Shown in pieces: positions 8,820 through 15,837 of a DNA stretch of 43,857 nt. The translations under genes and the position numbers were made by a program. The stretch is taken from contig DAIDHB010000412.1 in assembly GCA_027452145.1 (NCBI GenBank), positions 1 to 43,857 on the forward strand, read 5' to 3'. Source of the stretch: Planctomycetales bacterium. GTDB taxonomy: Bacteria > Planctomycetota > Planctomycetia > Isosphaerales > Isosphaeraceae. Within the stretch, counting starts at the first letter, position 1, and each line of letters starts with the position of its first letter. The notes beneath the pieces are model-generated. The model was given only the letters and a program-made list of their open reading frames with translations. It made no database searches and was not told the DNA's origin.

Positions 8820-8834
8820 ATGCCATATTGGCAT
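8820..8834. promoter_or_regulatory. Candidate enhancer-binding site upstream of the sigma-54 promoter
   Basis: ATGCCATATTGGCAT is a perfect 6+3+6 inverted repeat. Its centre lies about 84 bp upstream of the -24 element and about 109 bp upstream of the expected transcription start. That is where bacterial enhancer-binding proteins usually bind. The assignment is inference; no such protein is encoded in the window. Confidence 0.45.
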
Positions 8835-8909
8835 GAAGCGAAACCGCGTCGTTGCGGCCTGGTGACTTAAGTTGTTTGCCGAAAATGATTTGAGAGAATT
8901 AAAATGTCG

Positions 8910-8925
8910 TGGCACGCGGGTTGCA
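8910..8925 (+). promoter_or_regulatory. Sigma-54 (-24/-12) promoter of the hsp20 locus
   Basis: TGGCACGCGGGTTGCA matches the consensus TGGCACG-N4-TTGC(A/T) at every defined base, with exactly ten bases between the invariant GG and GC. Transcription would start near 8936, giving a leader of about 117 nt before the first Hsp20 start at 9053. The 434-bp gap from 8619 contains no gene; this promoter, the upstream palindrome and the leader explain its 3' half. Confidence 0.8.
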
Positions 8926-8951
8926 TTTCCCTCGTAACAAGGAAGTGGACA

Positions 8952-8979
8952 GCCGGCGATGCACGGGCCATCAGCCGGC
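8952..8979 (+). promoter_or_regulatory. Hairpin in the hsp20 leader
   Basis: GCCGGCGATG (8952-8961) pairs with CATC-A-GCCGGC (8969-8979) around a 7-nt loop: ten base pairs with one bulged A. It lies just after the predicted sigma-54 start site and may stabilise or fold the leader. Confidence 0.5.
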
Positions 8980-9008
8980 CGAGGGCTTCCCGGAACCTTG
9001 CTGAAGAG

Positions 9009-9045
9009 TTCCTTTCAATCGTTGCCCGCGAGCTTTTGAGAGGAG
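9009..9045 (+). promoter_or_regulatory. Candidate RNA thermometer sequestering the hsp20 ribosome site
   Basis: UCCUUUCAA (9010-9018) can pair with UUGAGAGGA (9036-9044) over nine base pairs including one G-U, plus a U-G extension (9009/9045). The loop is 17 nt. The whole Shine-Dalgarno AGGAG (9041-9045), 7 nt before the ATG at 9053, lies inside the stem. Small heat-shock genes in other bacteria use such leaders (ROSE and fourU elements), so heat melting would expose the site. The pairing is seen in the sequence; thermosensing is inference. Confidence 0.5.
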
Positions 9046-9052
9046 AGAGACG

Positions 9053-9490
9053 ATGCTGCCTGCCATTCGAAGCAACGTGGCCATGACGCCGTGGACCGCC
9101 CCGGCCAATCGCCTGGAGGGTCTGTTCGATCGCCTGTTCGACGATCGGTTCTTCGCCGTGCGTCCCGAGGGCTCGGCCCTCCCGATTTCGGTCTGGCACG
9201 ACGACGACCACATCTACGTCGAGGCCGACCTGCCGGGATTGTCGGACCAGGATGTGGAGGTGACCGTCCACAAGGGCGTGCTGTACATCCGGGGCGAGCG
9301 GAAGGCCGAGGACGGGCGGAGCTACCTCTACAACGGCCGGACCTGGGGCCGGTTCGAGCGGTCCATCAGCCTGCCGGAGCAGGTCAACGCCGAGGCCGTC
9401 CAGGCCGAGCTGTCGCAGGGCGTCCTCCGGGTCACCCTGCCCAAGAGCCCCGAGACCAGGCCGCGGAAGATCGCCCTGAGGACGAGCTGA
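9053..9490 (+). CDS. Small heat-shock protein, Hsp20/alpha-crystallin family (first copy)
   Basis: A 145-residue holdase chaperone that binds unfolding proteins in the cytoplasm. The alpha-crystallin domain spans about residues 40-140: PISVWHDDDHIYVEADLPGL, the strand VEVTVHKGVLYIRGER, FERSISLPEQVNAE, and the conserved A-x-x-x-G-V-L-x-V-x-L-P element as AELSQGVLRVTLPKS. The short N-terminal arm contains LEGLFDRLFDD. The start at 9053 follows GAGAGGAGAGAGACG. It is the first gene behind the sigma-54 promoter at 8910 and is followed after 162 bp by a second Hsp20. Confidence 0.95.
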   Translation: MLPAIRSNVAMTPWTAPANRLEGLFDRLFDDRFFAVRPEGSALPISVWHDDDHIYVEADLPGLSDQDVEVTVHKGVLYIRGERKAEDGRSYLYNGRTWGRFERSISLPEQVNAEAVQAELSQGVLRVTLPKSPETRPRKIALRTS

Positions 9491-9511
9491 GCTGAACCGA
9501 GCTGAGCTGAA
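9483..9511 (+). repeat. Short tandem repeat at the end of the first hsp20
   Basis: CGAGCTGAGCTGAA occurs twice (9483-9496 and 9498-9511), spanning the stop codon of the first Hsp20 gene. It contains smaller GAGCTGA repeats and looks like replication slippage. Confidence 0.7.
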
Positions 9512-9652
9512 GCGAGGCGGCGCGGATTGATCCGCAGATGAATGACACCGCCGCCGCCGGGTCGGGCGCCGCGCCGGCCCGACCCGACGGCAGCTACGTT
9601 CAAGATCCGTCGACCCGTCCGAGTGACATTCCGAATCGAGGAGACCGACGCG

Positions 9653-10102
9653 ATGGCGATCGACCGATGGGACCCGTTCCGCGAGGCCGTCAGCCTCAAC
9701 GACGCGATGAATGCCCTGCTCCGCGAGAGCTTCATCCGGCCGTCGAGCGCGCCGGGCGGCCAGTCGGGCGCGGGCCTGCTGCCGCTCGACGTGAGCGAAA
9801 ATGACAACGAGTTCGTGGTGAGGGCCTCGCTTCCGGGCGTCAAGCCCGAGGACGTGCAGATCACCGTGCACGGCGACACCCTGACGATCCAGGGCGAGGC
9901 GAAGGGCGAGGAGGAGAAGAAGGGCGAGCGCTGGCATCTGCGCGAGCGCCGGTTCGGCTCGTTCCAGCGCTCGCTGTCGTTGGCGACGCCGATCAATTCC
10001 GAGAAGGCCCAGGCGCAGTTCGAGCACGGCGTGCTTACCCTCGTCCTGCCCAAGTCCGAGCAGGCCAAGCCCCGCCAGATCAAGATCGGTGGGGCTCGCT
10101 GA
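9653..10102 (+). CDS. Small heat-shock protein, Hsp20/alpha-crystallin family (second copy)
   Basis: A 149-residue Hsp20 beginning MAIDRWDPFREAVSLNDAMN, the usual N-terminus of this subgroup. The alpha-crystallin domain runs from about 45 (LLPLDVSENDNEFVVRASLP) to about 145, with VKPEDVQITVHGDTLTIQGE and AQFEHGVLTLVLPKSEQ. A lysine/glutamate-rich insert (KGEEEKKGERW) sits in the middle loop. The frame opens earlier, but the ATG at 9653 has a GAGGAG ribosome site and matches family starts. It is clearly different in sequence from the upstream copy, so the pair may form mixed oligomers (inference). It is probably transcribed from the same sigma-54 promoter. Confidence 0.94.
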   Translation: MAIDRWDPFREAVSLNDAMNALLRESFIRPSSAPGGQSGAGLLPLDVSENDNEFVVRASLPGVKPEDVQITVHGDTLTIQGEAKGEEEKKGERWHLRERRFGSFQRSLSLATPINSEKAQAQFEHGVLTLVLPKSEQAKPRQIKIGGAR

Positions 10103-10333
10103 TCGCGCCGGCCGGGCGCGACACGTCGGCTCGCCTCCGAGGATCGGGAAAGGATCGTGGGAGGAGAGCGGAGGGCCGGGAGCAAATCAGCTTTAGGCCA
10201 AACTGATTCGCACTCCTCGATCCGTTCATCGGGATCGATCCCTTCAGGCTCTCGACCCCGCCCGACGGCAACCGGTGCGATCCGGGGGTCGGCATTCGCG
10301 ACGCGAGTGCCGGCCCCCTGGGCTTGCGCGGGC

Positions 10334-11098
10334 TCAGCTCTTCGGCTCCTCGAAGGCTTTGGGATCGACCTTCTCGAGCACCTTGAACTCGGTGACCTCG
10401 CCGCTGATGAACGGCTCTCCGTCGCGGCGGGTCTCGACCTTGGTGGCCTTCTTGATGCCGCCGAAGTCCTTGTAATCCTTGAACGTGGTCTCCTCGGTCG
10501 TCTCGTCGCCCTGGAAGCCGGTCACCTTGGCGACCTGCTTGACCGGCAGGCCGCTCTCCTTGTCGAAGTAGATGGTGAACTCCTTGCCGTCGGGCGGGGT
10601 GACCTTGACGCCGGCGGCCGGCTTGCCGTCAACTTTCTCCTCGCCGGCGGCCTCGACCTTGAAGCCCTTCCCCCTGATCGACACGATCGTCACCGGCAAG
10701 ACCTCCAGGTAACCGCGTCGCTTCCAGTTCGCCAGCGCGTCGTCTTCCATCTCGCGGGGTTCGTCGCCGAACTTCATCCAGCCCTTGTCGCCCGCCACGA
10801 TCATCACGAACGTGCGCGACTCGCCGTTGATCTCCATCTCCGACTCGCGCCGCAGGTGGTCGAGTCCCCGGGCGGTCACCGTGCCCTTGTACTCGCTCTC
10901 GTTGCCGCCGAAGTTGATCGTGCCCTTGGTCTTCCAGGTGAAGGCCTCGACCTTCTTGAGCTTCTCCTCGCCGCCGAGTGCCTTGATGGCCTTGTCGAGG
11001 ATGGCCTGGGGGTCCTTGTCGTCGGCCCTGGCCGCGACGGGGAAGGTCAGGCCGGAGATCAGCGCGATGCCGAAGACGGTGCCGAGCAGCCGCTTCAT
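10334..11098 (-). CDS. Secreted LolA-like/outer-membrane lipoprotein-sorting-like protein
   Basis: A 254-residue exported protein. Residues 1-25 are a signal peptide (MKRLLGTVFGIALISGLTFP, cut near ARA-DD). The mature part starts with a helix containing ILDKAIKALGGEEKLKKVEA, followed by beta-strand-rich sequence with YKGTVTARGLDHLRRESEME, GDKGWMKFGD and FTIYFDKESGLPVKQVAKV. This is the pattern of LolA/LolB-like lipid-carrier folds and of planctomycete 'outer membrane lipoprotein-sorting' relatives. A role in periplasmic lipid or lipoprotein handling is inference. It stands alone, convergent with the second hsp20. Confidence 0.72.
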   Translation of the reverse strand: MKRLLGTVFGIALISGLTFPVAARADDKDPQAILDKAIKALGGEEKLKKVEAFTWKTKGTINFGGNESEYKGTVTARGLDHLRRESEMEINGESRTFVMIVAGDKGWMKFGDEPREMEDDALANWKRRGYLEVLPVTIVSIRGKGFKVEAAGEEKVDGKPAAGVKVTPPDGKEFTIYFDKESGLPVKQVAKVTGFQGDETTEETTFKDYKDFGGIKKATKVETRRDGEPFISGEVTEFKVLEKVDPKAFEEPKS

Positions 11099-11380
11099 GG
11101 GAGACGGTCCTTTTGTGGTCAGAAGTGGCCGGGCACGAGCGGGGGACGAGCGGAGGACGGCCTGGACCGTCGGCCTGATTGGTCGGTCGGTCCGGCAATC
11201 CCTCCCGGCTCGCGACGCGGCGAGTCCCTGGATCGCCGCCCTGAACCGGGCGGCCCGAGCCCGCCATGGTAATTCGGCGCGACCGTCCCGAACAGGGGCT
11301 CGACGTTTTCCACCCCGCGCTGGCCACGGCGGGCCGCATGCGCCGCGGTCGGCCGGTGAGCTCCAGCGCCTCGCTTCGTG

Positions 11381-12814
11381 TCACTGGATCGCCAGCTTCT
11401 TCTCCACCTCGGCGAGCCGGCCGTCGTCGAGCAGGGCGTCGTGCTTCATCAGTTTCTTGAGCTGTCCCCAGGTCGTGTCGATCCGCTTCCACAGGGCGCT
11501 CGCCGTCTCGTCCTCACCAAGCTCCGGCAGCTCTTGCCCCTTGTCTGGCTCGAGGTACGCGAGCATCTTCTTCGCCGCGGCCTCCTGGGCCTTCAGCTCC
11601 TCGGCGAGGTCGTCGGCGGTGGCGGCGTCGTGTTCAAGGATTTGCCGCATCCCCAGGTATTTCGTCCTCGCCGCGAGCGCCCTGATGTCCGCCGCGTAGG
11701 TCTCCAGCGTCCTCCGGTTATTGGCGACGATCGCGACGGTCCCCTGGAGGGCCTTGCGGGACACGTGCAGCTCGTAGCGGTCGTTGAAGCCCTGGAAGAT
11801 CAGGCTGTTGTCCTTCGAGCGGTCGGTCCCCTTGAGGGCCTCCAGGAGCCGCTTGAGCTCCTCGAAGCCGCGGAAGCCGGTGGTGTATCCCGAGCCCTGC
11901 TCGGGATGCGGGGTGACGGCCGCATCGCCCACCAGGACGGCCGGGTACTTCGGGCTGTAGAACTGCCGCGCCCGCTGGATGGCGATCTTGAACAGCCCGA
12001 CGTTCTTCTCCACCTCCTTGAGCTTCTCGGTGATGCCCGAGCCCCTCGCGCTCTCCAGGGCGAACAGGAGCTTCTTGAGCCTCTCCTGCGAGCTCTGGAG
12101 CAGCTTGAAGTCATTCCTGGTGATCCCGGCCAGGGTCGCCAGCAGATAGTTGTAGTCGGCCGTTTGCAGGCGAATCGAGGCCGGCGCCGCCACCTTGGCG
12201 CTGATCTCCCGGGCGGCCAACTTCCCCTCCTTGTGCCCGGGCGAGGGGTTCAGGACGTCCCCGGTCTTTTCGAAGATGCCGTACGCGCCGTAGTTCTTCG
12301 CCTTGAGCTTCTCATAGGTGAAGCCGAGGGTTTCGGTGACCAGCGGATCGGCGGCGGCCCCGCCGCCGGTGGCGATCACCAGGAGGTCGGCATTGACGGT
12401 CAGCGGCTTCGCCCCGTCGACAAACTTCCTGCTCTGGTCGTCCCACTGGCGGAGGGTCAGGAGGATGCTCTTGTAGCGGCCGAACTTGTTCTCGCTCCCG
12501 CCCGACACCGAGGTCACCACGAAGGGCCGGAGCATCTCGATGCCCCGTGACGAGGCGTGATCAAACAGGGTGCCCTCGATCCGTTTGAAGGGGGGGTCGC
12601 CCTGCATGGCGCTCTCGCCCAATCCCATCTTCTGGTGGACGCCCAGCGTCTTGAAGTGGAGGCGCAGATCATTGTCGACGACCGGCACGTTCGTCCGCGA
12701 GTAGGTCGAGCGCTTCTCGACGACCGACACGCTCTTGAAATGCTGCCTGGCCTCGATGGCGCAGAGGAGGCCGACGGGTCCGCCGCCCAGGATGACGACG
12801 CGTTTGAAGGCCAT
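11381..12814 (-). CDS. FAD-dependent oxidoreductase/monooxygenase-like protein
   Basis: A 477-residue protein with an N-terminal FAD-binding Rossmann motif (VVILGGGPVGLLCAIEA, residues 5-21) and the second FAD motif of the hydroxylase class, VLVGDAAVTPHPEQGSGYTT. A central ADLLVIATGGGAA segment fits this fold. The last 120 residues are helical and charged, probably coiled coil (RTLETYAADIRALAARTK, ELKAQEAAAKKMLAYLEP), which is not typical of small aromatic hydroxylases. The substrate is unknown. The frame opens earlier at 12904, but the ATG at 12814 has GGAGCAGG upstream and begins the Rossmann strand. Confidence 0.82.
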   Translation of the reverse strand: MAFKRVVILGGGPVGLLCAIEARQHFKSVSVVEKRSTYSRTNVPVVDNDLRLHFKTLGVHQKMGLGESAMQGDPPFKRIEGTLFDHASSRGIEMLRPFVVTSVSGGSENKFGRYKSILLTLRQWDDQSRKFVDGAKPLTVNADLLVIATGGGAAADPLVTETLGFTYEKLKAKNYGAYGIFEKTGDVLNPSPGHKEGKLAAREISAKVAAPASIRLQTADYNYLLATLAGITRNDFKLLQSSQERLKKLLFALESARGSGITEKLKEVEKNVGLFKIAIQRARQFYSPKYPAVLVGDAAVTPHPEQGSGYTTGFRGFEELKRLLEALKGTDRSKDNSLIFQGFNDRYELHVSRKALQGTVAIVANNRRTLETYAADIRALAARTKYLGMRQILEHDAATADDLAEELKAQEAAAKKMLAYLEPDKGQELPELGEDETASALWKRIDTTWGQLKKLMKHDALLDDGRLAEVEKKLAIQ

Positions 12815-13155
12815 GGCACCTGCTCCGGATTGGGACGGGGTTCCGAGTCCATGGGGCCGCGATGTGGGGCCGCCCGAGATCGTCGGGCGCCGGGGGGCGG
12901 GCACCCTCGCGTTGGGGCCGCCTCCGCCGGACCTTCGGGTCGGGTCGGGTCGGGCCGAACGTCGGCGGACGACGCCGCGACAGGAATCGTGGCGCAGGCT
13001 GCGCGGCCATCGCTGCCCGCCGTCGGCGTGCCATGATAGTCGGCCGACGGGGCCGTCTCAAGGCCCGGCGGGTGCCGCGAGGTCGACGGGGCGACGGCCC
13101 CGGGCACCAGGGTGATTCCTCGCCGCGCGGCCGGCCGCGGCCGCCGTCGCCGGGT
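12815..13155. other. Intergenic region between the FAD protein and kaiC
   Basis: A 341-bp gap with no supported gene; no KaiB-like frame is present on either strand. It holds a GGGTC tandem run near 12945-12960 and a weak 8-bp inverted repeat (CCGTCGGC 13020-13027, GCCGACGG 13043-13050) that could end kaiC transcription. No T-run follows it. Confidence 0.5.
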
Positions 13156-14697
13156 TCAGGGGAGCGACGGGCGCCCTTCGCGGCCGTCCTGGAACATTTC
13201 GCCGAGCCGTCCCAGCTCGTCGGAGGTGGCATGCACCACCCGGCCCGAGAGGATCCCCGAGACGTTGCGGAACGCCGGGCCGATGTGCAGCCCCGAGCCG
13301 TCGATCGAGAACTCGCGGATCTCCTTGTTGTGCATCGATCCCCGCATCTTCAGCACCGCCAGCCCACGCCTCATCTCGCCGAAGATCTCGACGTAGCGGA
13401 TCAGGATAATCGAATCCGTGATCGACGAGATATGCGCCTCGCTGACCGACGTGCCCCCCATCAGCTCGGGCGTGGTCGCGGTGAACAGCCCCGCCAGCTC
13501 CTTGTGCTTGATGAACGAGGTGAGGCTGATGACGAACTCGCGGAAGCTTTTGATCGACGCGACCCGCTCGAGCGCCGAGAGGCTGTCGATGGCGACCCGG
13601 TTGGGGGCGAAGGATTCGATCTCCTTCTTCATCGAGATCAGGTGATCTTCCAGCGTGGCGGCCTCGGGGTAGACGCAGATCAGCTTGAGCCGGCCGCTGG
13701 CCTCCATCGACTCGAAGTCGACGCCCCAGCTCAGCGCGTTGCGGCAGAGCTGGTCGCGGCTCTCCTCGAAGGCGAACAGCAGCGAGCGCTCGCCGGCCTC
13801 GGCGCCGCCGTTGATGAACTCGGTGGTGAGCAGCGTCTTGCCGGTCCCCGTCGCGCCCGAAACCAGGATGACCGAATCGCGGAAGAACCCGCCGCCGCAC
13901 ATCGCGTCCAGCTCGGGGATGCCCGAGCTGATCCGCACGTTCGACGACCGCTGCCGCAGCTCGATGGCCGAGAGCGGCAGGACGATGATCCCCTGGCCGC
14001 TCGTGATCGTGAACGGGAACTGCCCCTTCTGGTGGCTCGTGCCGCGGAACTTGAGGATCTCGACCGTCCGCCGCCGCTTCTCCTGCTCCAGGGCGTTTCG
14101 GAGGATGATCACGTTGTCGGCGACGAACTCCTCGACGCCGTAGCGCGCCACCGCCCCGTCCTCCTCGGAGCGCTCGGCGGTGAGGATCGAGGTGACGCCC
14201 ATGTCCTTGAGCGCGGCGGTCAGGCGGAAGATCTCGTGGCGGATCCGCTGCGGGTCGAACTGGGTGAAGATCCCGCCGAGCGAGTCGAGCGAGACCCGCC
14301 GCGCACCGATCCGGTCGATCGCGTACCGGACGCGGGTGATCAGGGCCGACAGGTCGAAGTCGCCCGTGATGACCGTCGGCTCGCCCGGCTGGAGCGATGC
14401 GTCGACGAAGGCCCATTTGTTCGCGGCCTCCCACCGGGCGATGTCCCAGCCGAAGCCCATCAGGTTGCGGCGGATGTCCTCGGCCCGCTCCTCGAAGGTG
14501 ACGAACACGCCGGGCTCCTCGGCGCGCTCGATGCCCGCGCCCAGGAACTGGGCCGCGAAGACCGTCTTGGCGCTTCCCGCCGTGCCCGAGACCAGGGTGG
14601 TCCGGCCCGCCGGCAGCCCCCCGGAGGCGATCAGGTCGAATCCCTCGATGCCCGTCAGCAGCTTGCCGACGCCACCGCTCGTCCCCCGCTCGCTCAT
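13156..14697 (-). CDS. kaiC: KaiC family double ATPase/autokinase
   Basis: A 513-residue protein with the full two-domain KaiC layout. CI (about 10-245) has Walker A GTAGSAKT (38-45), catalytic glutamates E69-E70 in VTFEERAEDI and DFDLSALI. CII (about 255-485) has Walker A GATGTGKT (281-288), E311-E312 in FAFEESRDQL, and ISSITDSIILIRYVEI. Aligned by eye with Synechococcus KaiC, the phosphosites S431/T432 correspond to S424/S425, so the Thr is replaced by Ser. A C-terminal tail resembling the KaiA-binding loop (SDELGRLGEMF) is kept. The ATG at 14697 follows GGGAGGTCGG. It lies 267 bp downstream of a receiver/KaiA-like gene and its kinase. No kaiB is present. The family is certain; a clock function is unproven. 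Confidence 0.95.
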   Translation of the reverse strand: MSERGTSGGVGKLLTGIEGFDLIASGGLPAGRTTLVSGTAGSAKTVFAAQFLGAGIERAEEPGVFVTFEERAEDIRRNLMGFGWDIARWEAANKWAFVDASLQPGEPTVITGDFDLSALITRVRYAIDRIGARRVSLDSLGGIFTQFDPQRIRHEIFRLTAALKDMGVTSILTAERSEEDGAVARYGVEEFVADNVIILRNALEQEKRRRTVEILKFRGTSHQKGQFPFTITSGQGIIVLPLSAIELRQRSSNVRISSGIPELDAMCGGGFFRDSVILVSGATGTGKTLLTTEFINGGAEAGERSLLFAFEESRDQLCRNALSWGVDFESMEASGRLKLICVYPEAATLEDHLISMKKEIESFAPNRVAIDSLSALERVASIKSFREFVISLTSFIKHKELAGLFTATTPELMGGTSVSEAHISSITDSIILIRYVEIFGEMRRGLAVLKMRGSMHNKEIREFSIDGSGLHIGPAFRNVSGILSGRVVHATSDELGRLGEMFQDGREGRPSLP

Positions 14698-14739
14698 CAA
14701 CCGACCTCCCAACACGGTCCCAGGTATCATGCCGGCAAG

Positions 14740-14802
14740 GAAGTAGGGCAGGCACTCCAGCCCGACGCCAGGGCTCCGTCGGGCCGGAATGCCCGTCCGA
14801 CT
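14740..14802. repeat. Family A palindromic repeats, one direct and one inverted
   Basis: GGAAGTAGGGCAGGCACTCC followed by AGCCCGACGCC (about 14740-14770) is a degenerate direct copy. GTCGGGCCGGAATGCCCGTCCGAC (about 14779-14802) is an inverted copy. They lie in the gap between the receiver gene and kaiC. Confidence 0.55.
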
Positions 14803-14830
14803 CGGCGACCCAGCCCGCCCGGGTGATGGG

Positions 14831-14851
14831 CCGGGGCCAACCTGGCCCCGG
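14831..14851. terminator. Strong hairpin downstream of the receiver gene
   Basis: CCGGGGCCA-ACC-TGGCCCCGG is a perfect 9-bp stem with a 3-nt loop, about 114 bp past the receiver-gene stop on the minus strand. It has no T-run, so it may attenuate rather than end transcription between the receiver gene and kaiC. Confidence 0.4.
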
Positions 14852-14964
14852 TCCCGGGCTCATCTCCACCGGCCGGCCGCCCTCGCAATCCGGCTGGATC
14901 GGCGGCCACGATATTCGCGACTCTAGTATATTACGCTTGCGACCGCCCGGTGGGTCGCTCGTCG

Positions 14965-15837
14965 TCATGCCCGGCCGTGCGGGACCGGGCCGCTCCCGTG
15001 CTGCTGTAGCCGGCTTCGGTAGTACGCGGCCAGGTGTCCCATCAGCTCCAGGACCAGCATTCGTCCCTCATCGACATAGGCCCGCGCCCGGGCGGTGGCC
15101 GCCCCGCCGGACCGGGATTTCAGGGCGGTTCCATAAATCTCGATCACGTCCCGGGGGCCGGCACCGAGGGCCCCGAGCCGCTGCCCCATCTCCTGGAGCG
15201 CCGTGCTGATGTCGTGCTCGATCCGGTAACGTTGCTGCTGGAGCGCCAGGTCCAGGAGCGAGCCGCAGCGCTCCGTCAGCTCGGCGAAATCCCCCGGACG
15301 GAGGTCGCGCAACGGCCCGTGTCCCGGGTCGGGCGGAGCCGCCGGCGTGGTCGACGCCAGCAGCCGCCCGAGTGACCCCAGCTCGTGCTCGAGCTGCTCG
15401 ACTCGCTGCGCGCTCCGCCGCGCGGCGGCCTCGGCGTCGCGCATCCGGATCAGGCCCCGGATGCTCGCGATCAGCTCCAGCGGCTCCACGGGCTGGATCA
15501 GGTAGCCGTCGGCGCCGCTCACCAACCCGTGTGCTCGGTCCTCCTCAAGCACATACTGTGCCGACAGGTGGAGGACCGGAATGGCCGACGTCTCGGGGTC
15601 CGCCTTGATCCGCCGGCAGACCTCGAAGCCGTCGATGTCGGGCAGGTCGACGTCCAGCACGACGAGGTCGGGCCGCGAGTCGGCGACGCGCCGGAGGGCC
15701 TCGGCGCCGTCGCGCGCCTCGTCCACGCGGAATCCCCGCGACCGGAGGATCCGCGTCAGCGCGTAGCGATTGGCCTCGTCGTCGTTGACGTTGAGGATGG
15801 CGGGGGGGGCGTCTTCAGCAAGCGCGTCGGGATTCAT
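14965..15837 (-). CDS. Response regulator with KaiA/RsbU-like C-terminal helical domain
   Basis: A 290-residue protein. Residues 13-132 are a receiver domain with the acidic pair D19-D20, phospho-acceptor D62 (VVLDVDLPDIDG) and S92 (LHLSAQ). The usual switch Lys is Gln115 (YLIQPVEP). A coiled coil (about 135-160) and a Pro-rich linker lead to a helical domain (about 180-278). Its segments PRDVIEIYGTAL and DEGRMLVLELMGHLAAYYRS resemble, by eye, the KaiA C-terminal KaiC-binding domain (VVEIHMELMDEF; TLIDVIAHLCEMYRR). RsbU N-terminal domains share that fold and are the main alternative. The start overlaps the kinase stop by ATGA. The order receiver then helical domain is that of KaiA, next to a KaiC gene. 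Confidence 0.85.
   Translation of the reverse strand: MNPDALAEDAPPAILNVNDDEANRYALTRILRSRGFRVDEARDGAEALRRVADSRPDLVVLDVDLPDIDGFEVCRRIKADPETSAIPVLHLSAQYVLEEDRAHGLVSGADGYLIQPVEPLELIASIRGLIRMRDAEAAARRSAQRVEQLEHELGSLGRLLASTTPAAPPDPGHGPLRDLRPGDFAELTERCGSLLDLALQQQRYRIEHDISTALQEMGQRLGALGAGPRDVIEIYGTALKSRSGGAATARARAYVDEGRMLVLELMGHLAAYYRSRLQQHGSGPVPHGRA

Noticed and set aside
12815..14964. Search for kaiB next to kaiC
   Set aside because: No frame of about 90 codons with the thioredoxin-like KaiB pattern exists in the gaps on either side of kaiC.
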